A stretch of DNA of 64,000 bases from Microseira sp041929235. Lineage in GTDB: Bacteria; Cyanobacteriota; Cyanobacteriia; Cyanobacteriales; Aerosakkonemataceae. The stretch spans positions 1-64,000 of the forward strand of contig NZ_JBHFNP010000115.1 of assembly GCF_041929235.1 (NCBI RefSeq). The letters run 5' to 3'. A program made the translations under genes and the position numbers. This document shows positions 1 through 8,729 of this stretch, piece after piece (position 1 is the first letter of the stretch; the number at the start of each line of letters is the position of its first letter). The notes under the pieces are model-generated. The model made no database searches and was not told the DNA's origin. It saw only the letters and a list, made by a program, of their open reading frames with translations.

Positions 1-25
1 CGAAAGTAGGCTGAGTCATTCACCC

Positions 26-1285
26 TTAGAGCAGTTCTGCATGAAGCCAGAAACGGTTAGCCAGATAGCTATTAATGAGCGAAAAGCTAACTCTAATTCC
101 TGGCCTGATTCCTCGTCTCTTTAGAGCGAGGAGCGGCTCAAGCCATCCTACGCGATCGCCCAGGCGGCATTCTGTTTCATCATCCACTTTTCCGCCCACT
201 TCTTGCCAGATGCGCTTCTGCACGCTAAAGCCGAAGCGCCCATTGCTGTATTTTACCCAGAGTTGGTCAATGGCGCGGAGGTCTTCACAGGGAAAGTTTT
301 TGATGGAATCGGAATCAAGCCAGCCTTCTTTTGTTCTCCCAGCCACCTGAAGCATCACCTTTGCCGTTTCTTGATCCGCCTCTTTCCACTTCCCAGCTTG
401 AAGCAAATCCCGCAATTGCCGATATCGGGGTAGAACTTGTTCGCTATCCTCCTGACTGGGGAACAAAGCCAACCAATCCGACACAGAAGCCGGACGCTGA
501 TTGGGTTCAAATTCCAATCCGGCAATAATAGCCCAGTTCAATTCATCGCTGAGACTGGCTACGTGACTTTGAGGTGGAATTAATTCCTCACCATCCCTGC
601 GATCATAAGCTTTGGTTGGATATTCACCCGTTACCGCATAGTACAGCGAAGCAGCCAGGGTGTAGATATCCACCCTTGGGGCGCTATAGCCTGGTTTTCT
701 GCGAAGTAACTCATAGGGTGCAAATATCTCATTGCCAAACAGCTTTGAACTAATGGAGATAGGAACAATTTCTCCCGCCAACCCAAAGTCAATCAGCACC
801 GCCGAAACAGAATTTCCCCCTGTTGTATGGCGCAGCATAATATTTCCAGGGTGAACATCCCGATGCACGATGCCCTCGCGATGTACGACTTCCAACGCCG
901 AAGCAACTTGCCGAATATACTGTACCGCTTCCGCTTCCGGTAACCTGCCTCGATTGCGAACTAGATGAAACAAGTTCTCCCCTGGAATAAATTCCATTAC
1001 CAAACAAGGAGTTCCTTTTTCATCAAACAGGTCATTCACCCAGACAATATGAGGATGGCGACAGCGCTGACACAATTGAGCGAGTAACCGTCCTTCTCGG
1101 CGAAACTTTCTTACATAACTGGTATATTCCGGGTCGGATTGTAGCGTTGGATCGGGCGTTTTGATTACAACATGGGTGTTAAACTCGGTGTGGAGTGCTT
1201 TGTAAGTAATTCCAAATCCCCCGCGTCCCAAAATTCTTTCAATTCGGTATCTCCCGCCCTGTAACTCCTGCCCATCCCGAAACAT
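26..1285 (-). CDS. Ser/Thr protein kinase with C-terminal GUN4 domain
   Basis: A 419-residue soluble kinase fused to a tetrapyrrole-binding type domain. Residues about 10-270 are a Hanks-type kinase: glycine loop GRGGFGITYKA, lysine in VVIKTP, catalytic loop HRDVHPGN, metal motif DFGLAG. The usual HRDxKPxN lysine is His here. Residues about 290-419 show GUN4 signatures (WLDSDSIKNFPCEDL, IDQLWVKYSNGRFGFSVQ, IWQEVGG). Stand-alone GUN4 binds porphyrins and stimulates Mg-chelatase; that this fusion senses tetrapyrroles and signals by phosphorylation is inference. No membrane segment is seen. The first ATG leads straight into the fold, so it is taken as the start although the Shine-Dalgarno is weak. 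A second kinase follows upstream on the same strand but is separated by repeats, so an operon is unlikely. Confidence 0.9.
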   Translation of the reverse strand: MFRDGQELQGGRYRIERILGRGGFGITYKALHTEFNTHVVIKTPDPTLQSDPEYTSYVRKFRREGRLLAQLCQRCRHPHIVWVNDLFDEKGTPCLVMEFIPGENLFHLVRNRGRLPEAEAVQYIRQVASALEVVHREGIVHRDVHPGNIMLRHTTGGNSVSAVLIDFGLAGEIVPISISSKLFGNEIFAPYELLRRKPGYSAPRVDIYTLAASLYYAVTGEYPTKAYDRRDGEELIPPQSHVASLSDELNWAIIAGLEFEPNQRPASVSDWLALFPSQEDSEQVLPRYRQLRDLLQAGKWKEADQETAKVMLQVAGRTKEGWLDSDSIKNFPCEDLRAIDQLWVKYSNGRFGFSVQKRIWQEVGGKVDDETECRLGDRVGWLEPLLALKRRGIRPGIRVSFSLINSYLANRFWLHAELL

Positions 1286-1385
1286 AAAGGTTTTTTGGAT
1301 AACTGAGTTAATTTTTACACAGCAGCCAGGTTAAAATCCGGGCTGCGGGAATCTTGATGATTGAAGTTGGGGATGCATAACCAAA

Positions 1386-1543
1386 GATGCGCGTCGGGGT
1401 ACGGCAATATAGATATCTCAGTTTGAGATTGATGATTGATGATGCCGTGCCCCTACAGTGTGATATCACAGATGCGGGTCGGGGCACGGCAATATATATC
1501 TTTCGATTTGAGGTTGATGATTGATGATGCCGTGCCCCTACAG
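1386..1543. repeat. two copies of a palindromic interspersed repeat
   Basis: Copies at 1386-1458 and 1471-1543. Each has arms TCGGGGYACGGCA and TGCCGTGCCCCTACAG around an AT-rich middle, so each can fold into a hairpin. This arrangement is typical of cyanobacterial MITE-like or REP elements. Confidence 0.75.
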
Positions 1544-1623
1544 TTTGGGATCGGTAGATTTATATTTTATCAACTGCAATGTTTGACCCCTCCCCAAACC
1601 CCTCCCCGAAGCGGGGAGGGGCT

Positions 1624-1760
1624 TTCCAGACCCCCCTTTCCCTCGCTGCGAAGAACTTTCCGGCCCCCCCTTTCCCTCGCTGCGAAGAACTTTCCGGCCC
1701 CCCCTTCCCTCGCTGCGAAGAACTTTCCGGCCCCCCCTTCCCTCGCTGCGAAGGGGGCTG
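1624..1760. repeat. C-rich tandem repeat, about 34 bp x 4
   Basis: Four units each contain CCCTCGCTGCGAAG followed by AACTTTCCGG and a C run; the last unit ends in GGGGGCTGGGG. The units differ in length by a base, as expected of slippage. Confidence 0.85.
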
Positions 1761-1773
1761 GGGGGTTAGGTTT

Positions 1774-2778
1774 TTATTTATTCCTAGATGGAGTTGGTAT
1801 CTCCACAGGTGTTGCAGTGGGAGAAGGTGATCCAGGAGGTTTTAAATAAGCAACCAAAGCTACAATAGCCGCTAACACTCCCGCTAATGATCCTACTGCT
1901 GCCCAAACAGTCATCGCATCCGACTGAGGAAAAGGAATAGCAATTTGTTGTTTCAATCCCAATAAACTTAACCATTCTTGCATTGTCTGGGGACGATTTT
2001 TTCCTTCTAATTGCATCCCTTCAAGAATGGCATGATTCACGCGATCGGAAATTTGAGGATTCAACTGTTTAGGCGGAATTAATTGCACTTTGCCATCTTT
2101 CAAATCTTGAGCATCCGGCGGCACTTCCCCGGTTAAAACTGCATACAATGTCGCCGCCAAGGCATAAACATCGGTATAAGCGCCCTTCTCTCTTTTATCG
2201 CCATACAATTCCAGCGGGGTAAATCCTGCCGCAATAACGTGACGGGATAAAGGATAATTAAATCCCCGTACTAAGTCAAAATCAATCAACACGGCTTCAT
2301 ACTTTCCCGCCCGAATCATAATATTTTCTGGCTTCACATCTCGATGCACCCAATTTAATTGATGCACCTCGATCAAAGCTTCTCCAATTTGCTGAATGTA
2401 GCGCAATGCTTCTGGTTCTGGCAAAACTCTTTTGACTAACCGATTCAGCGTATCCCCTGGAATATATTCCATGACGATACACCCTTGCTGCCCTTCCCTA
2501 AAAGTATCGATGACTTTGACAATATGGGGATGTTTGTGTAAAAGTCGGATTTTTTCTGCTTCTTCTAGAAACTTGCCTTCTAACTGAATTCGTTCTTCTG
2601 GGGTAAGTTGATTTGTTTGGATTTGTAAGTTCAGTTCGTCATCATTTAGAGTTTTGATAACCACATCTTTACCATTTTTATCTTTAGCAAGGTAGGTGAT
2701 ACAGTAGCGACCTTGCCCTAATTTTTGTTGAATGATATAATCGTCGTTCTGTAATGAATGATTGTTAGGCCAAACCAT
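1774..2778 (-). CDS. Ser/Thr protein kinase with C-terminal membrane anchor
   Basis: Hanks-type kinase: glycine loop GQGRYCITYLAK, lysine in VVIKTL, catalytic loop HRDVKPENIM, activation-segment motif DFDLV, and TDVYALAATLYAVLTGE in the large lobe. The metal-binding DFG reads DFD here. Near the C-terminus a hydrophobic stretch (about residues 295-318, VWAAVGSLAGVLAAIVALVA) is followed by a short Pro/Thr-rich tail, so the kinase domain is probably cytoplasmic and tethered. The ATG at 2778 (MVWPNN) is preferred because relatives begin near there; the frame is open to an ATG at 2814. Substrate is unknown. The upstream purF gene is separated by a strong C/G-rich hairpin. Confidence 0.85.
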   Translation of the reverse strand: MVWPNNHSLQNDDYIIQQKLGQGRYCITYLAKDKNGKDVVIKTLNDDELNLQIQTNQLTPEERIQLEGKFLEEAEKIRLLHKHPHIVKVIDTFREGQQGCIVMEYIPGDTLNRLVKRVLPEPEALRYIQQIGEALIEVHQLNWVHRDVKPENIMIRAGKYEAVLIDFDLVRGFNYPLSRHVIAAGFTPLELYGDKREKGAYTDVYALAATLYAVLTGEVPPDAQDLKDGKVQLIPPKQLNPQISDRVNHAILEGMQLEGKNRPQTMQEWLSLLGLKQQIAIPFPQSDAMTVWAAVGSLAGVLAAIVALVAYLKPPGSPSPTATPVEIPTPSRNK

Positions 2779-2843
2779 AAAGCAATTCTCAACCCGCATT
2801 GATTGCAGATTCAATCACAGAGATTTATTTTCCGGAGATTGGC

Positions 2844-2888
2844 GATCCCCCCCCAAGCCCCCCTTGATAAGGGGGGTTTGGGGGGATC
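2844..2888. repeat. GATCCCCCC...GGGGGGATC hairpin repeat
   Basis: A long G/C inverted repeat centred on CCCCCCTTGATAAGGGGGG. It lies just after the purF stop on the minus strand and could slow or end transcription. There is no clean T-run, so it is listed as a repeat rather than a terminator. Confidence 0.7.
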
Positions 2889-2961
2889 TAATGGTATTAG
2901 ATATAAATAAGCGATCGCACACAAAATGCGATCGATCCCATCAAACTCAAGTTAAATCCAA

Positions 2962-4446
2962 TTAGCTAACTGCCACTTTTTCCAACATCAACTTAGACCG
3001 TTTCACCATCTCTGGAACTGGGATGGGATAATCGCCAGTAAAGCAGGCAGAACAGAAGCTGTTGGGATCTTCCCCAGTAGCTTTGAGCATTCCTTCCCAA
3101 CTGAGATAAGCTAAGCTATCAACGTCAATTTGTTTGGCTATTTCTTCCACCGATTTCGTAGCAGCAATTAACTGGTCTTGACTATCGGTGTCGATGCCGT
3201 AGAAGCAGGGGTGCGTCACTGGCGGCGAGGAAATTCGCATGTGAACTTCAGTTGCACCTGCATCCCGCAACGCCTTGACCAGTTTGCGACTGGTGGTTCC
3301 CCGCACAATCGAGTCATCTACAATCACGACGCGCTTGCCTGCTAAAACATCTTTGAGGGGATTGAGTTTCATGCGAATCCCCGCTTCGCGCATTTTTTGC
3401 GTTGGCTGAATGAAGGTACGACCGACGTAGCGATTTTTAATCAATCCTTCTGCGTATGGGATGCCAGATTCCTGGGAAAATCCGATCGCAGCAGGTATGC
3501 CAGAGTCTGGAACTCCTATTACTATATCGGCTTCTACGGGTGCTTCTTCCCCTAACCGACGACCCAACCGCAGGCGATAGGTGTATAAACTTTCACCTTC
3601 CATGATGCTATCTGGACGGGCAAAGTAAATCATTTCAAAGATACACAGCTTGCGCTGAGGTTTTTGCGTCCAGTGGAACGATGCTAAACCTTCTTCGGTA
3701 ATCCAGACTAATTCTCCGGGTTCCACATCCCGCAGGTATTCTGCACCGATAATGTCTAAACCGCAGGTTTCGGAAGCGAGGACGTAGCGGACTGGATTGC
3801 TGCCAAAGGTGCCAATTACTAGGGGACGGATGCCGTTGGGGTCGCGGGCGCCCATTATACCCTCTGGGGTGGCGATCGCTAAACTAAATGCACCAAGACA
3901 TTTGTGAAACGCACGAATCGCCCCTTCTAACCAATCTTTGCCTTCGTTGATTTCCAGGGCGATCGCATGGGCAATCATTTCCGAATCTGTCGTAGTTATT
4001 AGGTTACAGTCCCGCCGCAGCAATTCTTCGCGCAACTCTGCTGTATTGACAATATTGCCATTATGTGCTAAAGCAAGCGAACCTAAGCGAGTTGCGACGA
4101 CAGCGGGTTGGGCGTTGACAACGCGGCTAGAACCTGTAGTCGAGTAGCGGGTATGACCCACCGCCAACTGACCCACGAGATGTTGCAATATGGATTCGTT
4201 AAACACTTGGGAAACCAACCCCATCTCTTTGTGCAGGTGTACCTGCTTGCCGTCAAAGGTGGCAATTCCTGCCGATTCCTGTCCCCGGTGCTGCAAGGCG
4301 TACAAACCAAAGTAAGTTAATTTGGCGACATCTTCTTCTGGTGCGTAGATACCAAAAACGCCGCACGCTTCTTCTGGTTTATCGGGTGGCGCCTCGCTAG
4401 CATTGGCAGAATGTTCGTCAGCAGAGAAGGGATGATTGGGGATCAT
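2962..4446 (-). CDS. purF: amidophosphoribosyltransferase
   Basis: First committed enzyme of de novo purine synthesis: PRPP + glutamine to 5-phosphoribosylamine. A 27-residue propeptide precedes Cys28 (EEA-CGVFGIY), the glutaminase nucleophile exposed after processing. Other family marks are GHTRYSTTG, the NGNIVN loop, and the PRPP-binding VVIVDDSIVRGTTS. Cysteines in KLCIFEMIYFARPDS, HPCFYGID and FCSACF match the four ligands of the [4Fe-4S] type PurF (as in Bacillus). Length 494 is normal. Encoded about 180 bp downstream of purL on the same strand, an order common in cyanobacteria; the two are probably co-transcribed. Confidence 0.97.
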   Translation of the reverse strand: MIPNHPFSADEHSANASEAPPDKPEEACGVFGIYAPEEDVAKLTYFGLYALQHRGQESAGIATFDGKQVHLHKEMGLVSQVFNESILQHLVGQLAVGHTRYSTTGSSRVVNAQPAVVATRLGSLALAHNGNIVNTAELREELLRRDCNLITTTDSEMIAHAIALEINEGKDWLEGAIRAFHKCLGAFSLAIATPEGIMGARDPNGIRPLVIGTFGSNPVRYVLASETCGLDIIGAEYLRDVEPGELVWITEEGLASFHWTQKPQRKLCIFEMIYFARPDSIMEGESLYTYRLRLGRRLGEEAPVEADIVIGVPDSGIPAAIGFSQESGIPYAEGLIKNRYVGRTFIQPTQKMREAGIRMKLNPLKDVLAGKRVVIVDDSIVRGTTSRKLVKALRDAGATEVHMRISSPPVTHPCFYGIDTDSQDQLIAATKSVEEIAKQIDVDSLAYLSWEGMLKATGEDPNSFCSACFTGDYPIPVPEMVKRSKLMLEKVAVS

Positions 4447-4625
4447 TGCTACGGCTTCGCTCCTAATTAAGATCTTGAGTCAGGGGAATTGCTTGAGGAC
4501 GGAAAAAGTTAGAAAAGTTGACCTATCTTAATAATGTCTTAACGATACCACCATTAAGCACAAATACTCCGGGAGTAGCACCAAATTATGGTAGCGAAGC
4601 GAGTCGGTCAACTTGGCAGAGGGTA
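4447..4625. other. purL-purF spacer
   Basis: 179 bp without a gene. No promoter or terminator could be assigned with confidence. Confidence 0.5.
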
Positions 4626-7600
4626 CTAAATCTTTAAGCGCCGTTCGATGGCGTTGTAATAGCGATCGCTCATATCTGACATGCTAGCGTCGATTAGGGG
4701 AATGCGATCGTCGGTAAATATTCGTAAATTGCTGTCGGTATTTCCAACTTGACCGATTTTTTCCCAAGCTGAGGGGAGATTTTCCTGTAAATAAGATTCC
4801 CAGGGACAGGCGGACTCAGGCGATACAGAGACGATAATTCTGGCACCGCCTTCACCGAAGAGGAAGCCTTCCCAACGCACAGACGTATCCTGCTTTACAT
4901 GTAAATTCACCTCTGCACCCAGACGATTGCCGAGACAAGCTTCTGCCAAAGCAACTGCCAGACCTCCCTCTGCACAGTCGTGTGCCGAATTTATCCAACC
5001 ATTACGAATGCCCTCGCGAGTAACTGCTTGCACGCGTCGTTCTAAATCAAAATCGACGATTGGGGGTTTTCCGGCAACGGTATCGTGAATCGTTGCCAAA
5101 TATTCAGAAGCACCCAAGGTGACGCCATCCTGCTTGCCTAACAGATAAATCAAATCGCCTGCTTTGTGCCAACTTTGACCGCAAATGCGCGCCAGATCTG
5201 GAATTAAGCCTACCATACCGACAACGGGGGTCGGATAAATAGGTTGAGGGTTACCTTGCCGATCGAGGGTTTCATTGTACAGAGAAACATTCCCACCCGT
5301 GACGGGTGTTTTAAATTCGCGACAAGCATCGGCAATACCGCGACAAGCAGAGGCGAGTTGCCAATATCCAATCGGTTTTTCTGGACTGCCAAAATTAAGA
5401 TTATCTGTCACTGCTAAAGGTTCTGCACCAACACAGCTAATATTGCGCGCAGCTTCAGCAACAACTGCTTTTGCACCTTCATAAGGGTCGAGATAGACGT
5501 AACGGGAATTGCAATCAACAGTAGCAGCGACACCTGATTTTGGATTGTTATCTTCAACATCTCTTGTGGGGTGGGCATCTTGGCCGCCGACTGGGACTGC
5601 CAAATCTCTTGTGGGGTGGGCATCTTGGCCGCCGACTGGGACTGCCAAATCTCTTGTGGGGTGGGCATCTTGCCCGCCGACTGGGACTGCCAAATCTCTT
5701 GTGGGGTGGGCATCTTGCCCGCCCATGTCCTTGGGCAGGCGAGACGCTTGCCCCACAAGAGGATGATCTTCCAAGGGACGCAAGCGAATTACAGCTGCAT
5801 CTGCACCGCCTGGTAACATGACAGTATTGTTTTGCACTTGATGGTCGTATTGGCGATAAACCCAACGTTTGGATGCAATTGTCGGAGTATCCAACAGGGT
5901 CAGTAAAATATCCGTCCAAGATTGCAACTTGCCTTGGATTTCAATTCCATTTGTTGTGGAAGGGGGTAAAGAATCTGGAGTCCATTCCCAAGCTTTGCGC
6001 GCATATTCTGGCGGTTCGGCTAATAACTCGCGATGGTAAATTGGGGTATTATCTGCCAAAGCAGTTGCTGGAACTTCTGCGGCGACTTCCCCTTGAAATA
6101 AAATCCGCACAATCGGTTCTTCGATCACAGTTCCTGCGACAACGGCATGGAGTCCCCAGCGATGGAAGATATCAATTAATTCTTGTTCGCGACCTTTGTG
6201 GGCCACAAAGAGCATCCGTTCCTGGGATTCTGATAATAAGTATTCGTAGGGAACCATGCCTGTTTCGCGATGGGGAACTTTATCTAAATCGAATTCAATG
6301 CCCACGCCGCCTTTTGCTGCCATTTCAGAAGTAGAACAGGTAATACCTGCTGCACCCATATCTTGTGCGGCGACGACTGCACCTGTTTTGAACGCTTCCA
6401 GACAAGCTTCAATTAAAGACTTCTCTAAAAATGGGTCGCCGACTTGCACTGCTGGACGGTCATCCATGGAAGCATCGCTGAGTTCTGCACTGGCAAAACT
6501 TGCGCCTCCCATGCCGTCTCGTCCCGTCGTAGAACCAACGTATAAAACGGGATTTCCGATTCCGGATGCACCTGCTTTAACTATTTCTTTTGTTTCCATT
6601 AATCCGAGTGCCATTACATTCACTAACGGATTGTCAGAATAGGCAGGATTGAAATAAACTTCCCCGCCTACTGTGGGGACGCCGACGCAATTATGGGTAA
6701 CGATGCCAGAACTTGTAGCGAAAAGATGGGTATTGTCTACCTCGATATCATACACATCGCATTCATCTACATTGTTAATTTCTCTGCTCTTAATCTTGAC
6801 AAATGCCAACTCATTCGATACTGATAAACTCGGCACAGAATATTTTGTCCCGTTCTCGCCAGGACTGACGCAAAACAACCCTGTTTCTCCCACAAATCCT
6901 GGGTTTCCAGTCGCGATATTGCCGCATAAACCGGGTTTTTCGCCCCGCTTGCGTAAGATGCAAAACAACCCGGTTTTTCGCAAAAATCCTGGGTTTCCAG
7001 TCGCGATATTGCCGCATAAACCGGGTTTTTGGCTTCGCGTGCTAGAGTCCTGATAGCGAGTAATATCCTCACCTAATTCGGCGTTGCTTTCTGCACCAAA
7101 TACATTGATTAATTCTGCCAATCCAGAAGTAACTTCCAATTGCCACATTGGTAAGCGCTGATGCTTGCGACCTTGAATTTCTCCTTTAGCAGCACGACGA
7201 TAATAGATATACGGGATGGACCCCTGGATTTGAATCAGCATTACAGTTTGCTCAAATAGTTTGCGGCTGGTTGTCGCCAAGGCGATTTTGGTATCGCCTC
7301 GGATTAAACCTTTCAATGCTTCATATTGCAAATAGCGAGGCCATTGGAAAACACAAGCGGGAAAAGCCTTATCACTCGCACAAATACCGCATTTCCAAAG
7401 GTTTTTCAAAGCGTGTCCTAACAGCCATGAAGTTGCCTGAACGGCAATTGTGGAATCGCGTTTTTCGATACAGGGGTTTAGTCCTAAATTCTTTAATCCC
7501 TGCACAACATCATCGACGTATTCGCTTTCGTCTAGTGCGAATGTAAAAATGATTTTATAGGTATTCCCGTTTGGAGAAACACATCCTTTTGAGAGATAGT

Positions 7601-8729
7601 AGCCGAGTAAACGTGCAAAGGTTTCATCAGGTTGGATAACTGCATTTGCGTAATTGGCTTTACCTTGTCCCAGACGAATATCCGAGGGGGAAATATTCAG
7701 TATTGGTTCTATAGGATATTTCAAGTAGCGACTGCTTGCAGAAGGTTTGATTTCGCGCAAAGCTTTGCGGATGATATCTGTAGGTTGCCAATTGGGTGGT
7801 AAGTCTACATAAACATCTTTATCACCGTCCTGTTCGTCCAAAGTACCGAGCAAATTGATTGGCGATACATTTTCTTTGCCATTTTCTCCTTCTGGAAATG
7901 GCATATTAATTAATATGGGAATTTGGTCGCCGACTTTTAACAAGTGTGCTTCGCGGATGCACCATTTGCCGTTTTCGAGTATTAATGTTGGATGCTCTGG
8001 CGTTACCGTAATCCTGCGACCCAAAGCTGTACGAATCGTTACCAGTTTTTCAGCACGTCGCTTAAATATCCGCCGCACGGGTTGCCAACAACTTTGCAGC
8101 GTATCGGCGTCTAGGGAAAGGGTTTCAACTGAAGTAGAGGGTGTTAGCTCAACGGTGGTTTTCCCTGGTTGCAAACGCGACTCTACAAAGTTGCCGATGG
8201 TATCGAAATGGACACCACGGTCATCGCGCCAGATAATTGTCTCGCTGCCAATCAAGCAATTACCATAATGGGAAATTCCCTCAACTACGCCAGTAAATAA
8301 TCTGCGAGTTTTGGCATCATCTAAAGAACCGAAGCGGAGGGAATTTAAAACAGCAATGGGACGCGCACCCATTGTAAAGATATCTCGTAAGATACCGCCG
8401 ACTCCGGTGGCTGCACCTTGGAAGGGTTCGACGGCGGAGGGGTGATTGTGGGATTCTATTTTAAAGGCGAGGCGGAGGCCATTGTCTAAGTCTACCACTC
8501 CGGCGTTTTCTCCGGGGCCGACTAGGATGCGATCGCCCTCGGTGGGAAACTGCTTTAATAAAGGTCGAGAGTTCTTGTAACAACAGTGTTCCGACCACAT
8601 GACGCCGAACATTCCCAACTCAGCTTTGTTGGGATGACGCCCGAGTCGCTTAACAATTTCTTCGTACTCTTCGGGTTTAATACCAAGAGTGGCAATTTCG
8701 TTGGGGGAGAAAGGGGAAGTAGGAGACAT
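4626..8729 (-). CDS. purL: phosphoribosylformylglycinamidine synthase subunit PurL, intein-containing
   Basis: ATP-dependent FGAR-to-FGAM step of purine synthesis; the small PurL works with PurQ and PurS. Recognisable parts are the N-terminal GMFGVMWSEHCCYKNS, the IESHNHPSAVEPFQGAATG metal/ATP region, MGAAGITCSTSEMA, and the C-terminal TGGNVSLYNE and HDCAEGGLAVALAEA. The 1367-codon frame is far longer than the usual ~780 residues for two reasons. A 523-residue intein interrupts ...SHYGN/C...GVPTVGGE (residues 158-680). About 67 residues of repeat-derived sequence sit near residues 990-1057 between LRPLEDHP and SGVAATVDCN. Removing both gives about 777 residues. No frame break was seen, so a working enzyme after splicing is plausible. 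The ATG at 8729 begins a normal PurL N-terminus. Confidence 0.95.
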   Translation of the reverse strand: MSPTSPFSPNEIATLGIKPEEYEEIVKRLGRHPNKAELGMFGVMWSEHCCYKNSRPLLKQFPTEGDRILVGPGENAGVVDLDNGLRLAFKIESHNHPSAVEPFQGAATGVGGILRDIFTMGARPIAVLNSLRFGSLDDAKTRRLFTGVVEGISHYGNCLIGSETIIWRDDRGVHFDTIGNFVESRLQPGKTTVELTPSTSVETLSLDADTLQSCWQPVRRIFKRRAEKLVTIRTALGRRITVTPEHPTLILENGKWCIREAHLLKVGDQIPILINMPFPEGENGKENVSPINLLGTLDEQDGDKDVYVDLPPNWQPTDIIRKALREIKPSASSRYLKYPIEPILNISPSDIRLGQGKANYANAVIQPDETFARLLGYYLSKGCVSPNGNTYKIIFTFALDESEYVDDVVQGLKNLGLNPCIEKRDSTIAVQATSWLLGHALKNLWKCGICASDKAFPACVFQWPRYLQYEALKGLIRGDTKIALATTSRKLFEQTVMLIQIQGSIPYIYYRRAAKGEIQGRKHQRLPMWQLEVTSGLAELINVFGAESNAELGEDITRYQDSSTRSQKPGLCGNIATGNPGFLRKTGLFCILRKRGEKPGLCGNIATGNPGFVGETGLFCVSPGENGTKYSVPSLSVSNELAFVKIKSREINNVDECDVYDIEVDNTHLFATSSGIVTHNCVGVPTVGGEVYFNPAYSDNPLVNVMALGLMETKEIVKAGASGIGNPVLYVGSTTGRDGMGGASFASAELSDASMDDRPAVQVGDPFLEKSLIEACLEAFKTGAVVAAQDMGAAGITCSTSEMAAKGGVGIEFDLDKVPHRETGMVPYEYLLSESQERMLFVAHKGREQELIDIFHRWGLHAVVAGTVIEEPIVRILFQGEVAAEVPATALADNTPIYHRELLAEPPEYARKAWEWTPDSLPPSTTNGIEIQGKLQSWTDILLTLLDTPTIASKRWVYRQYDHQVQNNTVMLPGGADAAVIRLRPLEDHPLVGQASRLPKDMGGQDAHPTRDLAVPVGGQDAHPTRDLAVPVGGQDAHPTRDLAVPVGGQDAHPTRDVEDNNPKSGVAATVDCNSRYVYLDPYEGAKAVVAEAARNISCVGAEPLAVTDNLNFGSPEKPIGYWQLASACRGIADACREFKTPVTGGNVSLYNETLDRQGNPQPIYPTPVVGMVGLIPDLARICGQSWHKAGDLIYLLGKQDGVTLGASEYLATIHDTVAGKPPIVDFDLERRVQAVTREGIRNGWINSAHDCAEGGLAVALAEACLGNRLGAEVNLHVKQDTSVRWEGFLFGEGGARIIVSVSPESACPWESYLQENLPSAWEKIGQVGNTDSNLRIFTDDRIPLIDASMSDMSDRYYNAIERRLKI
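5559..5760. repeat. 45-bp tandem repeat plus palindrome inside purL
   Basis: Three 45-bp units (CTCTTGTGGGGTGGGCATCT then GGCCGCCGACTGGGACTGCC) are followed by a fourth partial unit that forms an inverted repeat (GTGGGGTGGGCATCTTGCCC ... GGGCAGGCGAGACGCTTGCC). In the minus-strand protein this gives GGQDAHPTRDLAVPV repeats. The same core (GGCGGGCAAGATGCCCACCC) recurs outside genes at 20.8 and 48.3 kb. Confidence 0.95.
6690..8258 (-). other. intein with LAGLIDADG endonuclease region inside PurL
   Basis: 523 residues. The N-terminal junction is GN/CLIGSETIIW (Cys1) and block B is TVTPEHPTLI. The C-terminal junction is GIVTHN/C with Cys as the first extein residue, and the splicing block YDIEVDNTHLFATSSG precedes it. 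Two dodecapeptide-like motifs, LLGYYLSKG and LKGLIRGDT, mark a LAGLIDADG (DOD) homing endonuclease. The acidic residue expected at position 8 is Lys in the first motif, so DNA cleavage may be lost. Between the nuclease and the C-terminal splicing block lies a 90-bp duplicated repeat (6871-7030) translated in frame. Splicing residues are all present. Confidence 0.93.
6871..7030. repeat. 90-bp direct repeat inside the PurL intein
   Basis: Two copies starting at 6871 and 6961 (CAAAACAACCCGGTTTTTCG type, then CCAGTCGCGATATTGCCGCA and AACCGGGTTTTT). The AACCCGGTTTCT core is dispersed throughout the window. It is read in frame as KPGLCGNIATGNPGF repeats. Confidence 0.9.

Larger units (their letters stand above)
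1286..1773. other. repeat-filled intergenic gap
   Basis: No gene is supported here. The gap between the two kinase genes is filled by two inverted-repeat elements and a C-rich tandem array, each listed separately. Open frames across the array are translations of the repeat. Confidence 0.7.

Noticed and set aside
1436..1849. Plus-strand 137-codon frame with repeating AKNFPAPP
   Set aside because: It translates the C-rich tandem array and overlaps the end of the kinase gene.
5554..5919. Frames on other strands through the purL repeat
   Set aside because: All arise from the 45-bp repeat having no stops in several frames; PurL homology fixes the true frame.
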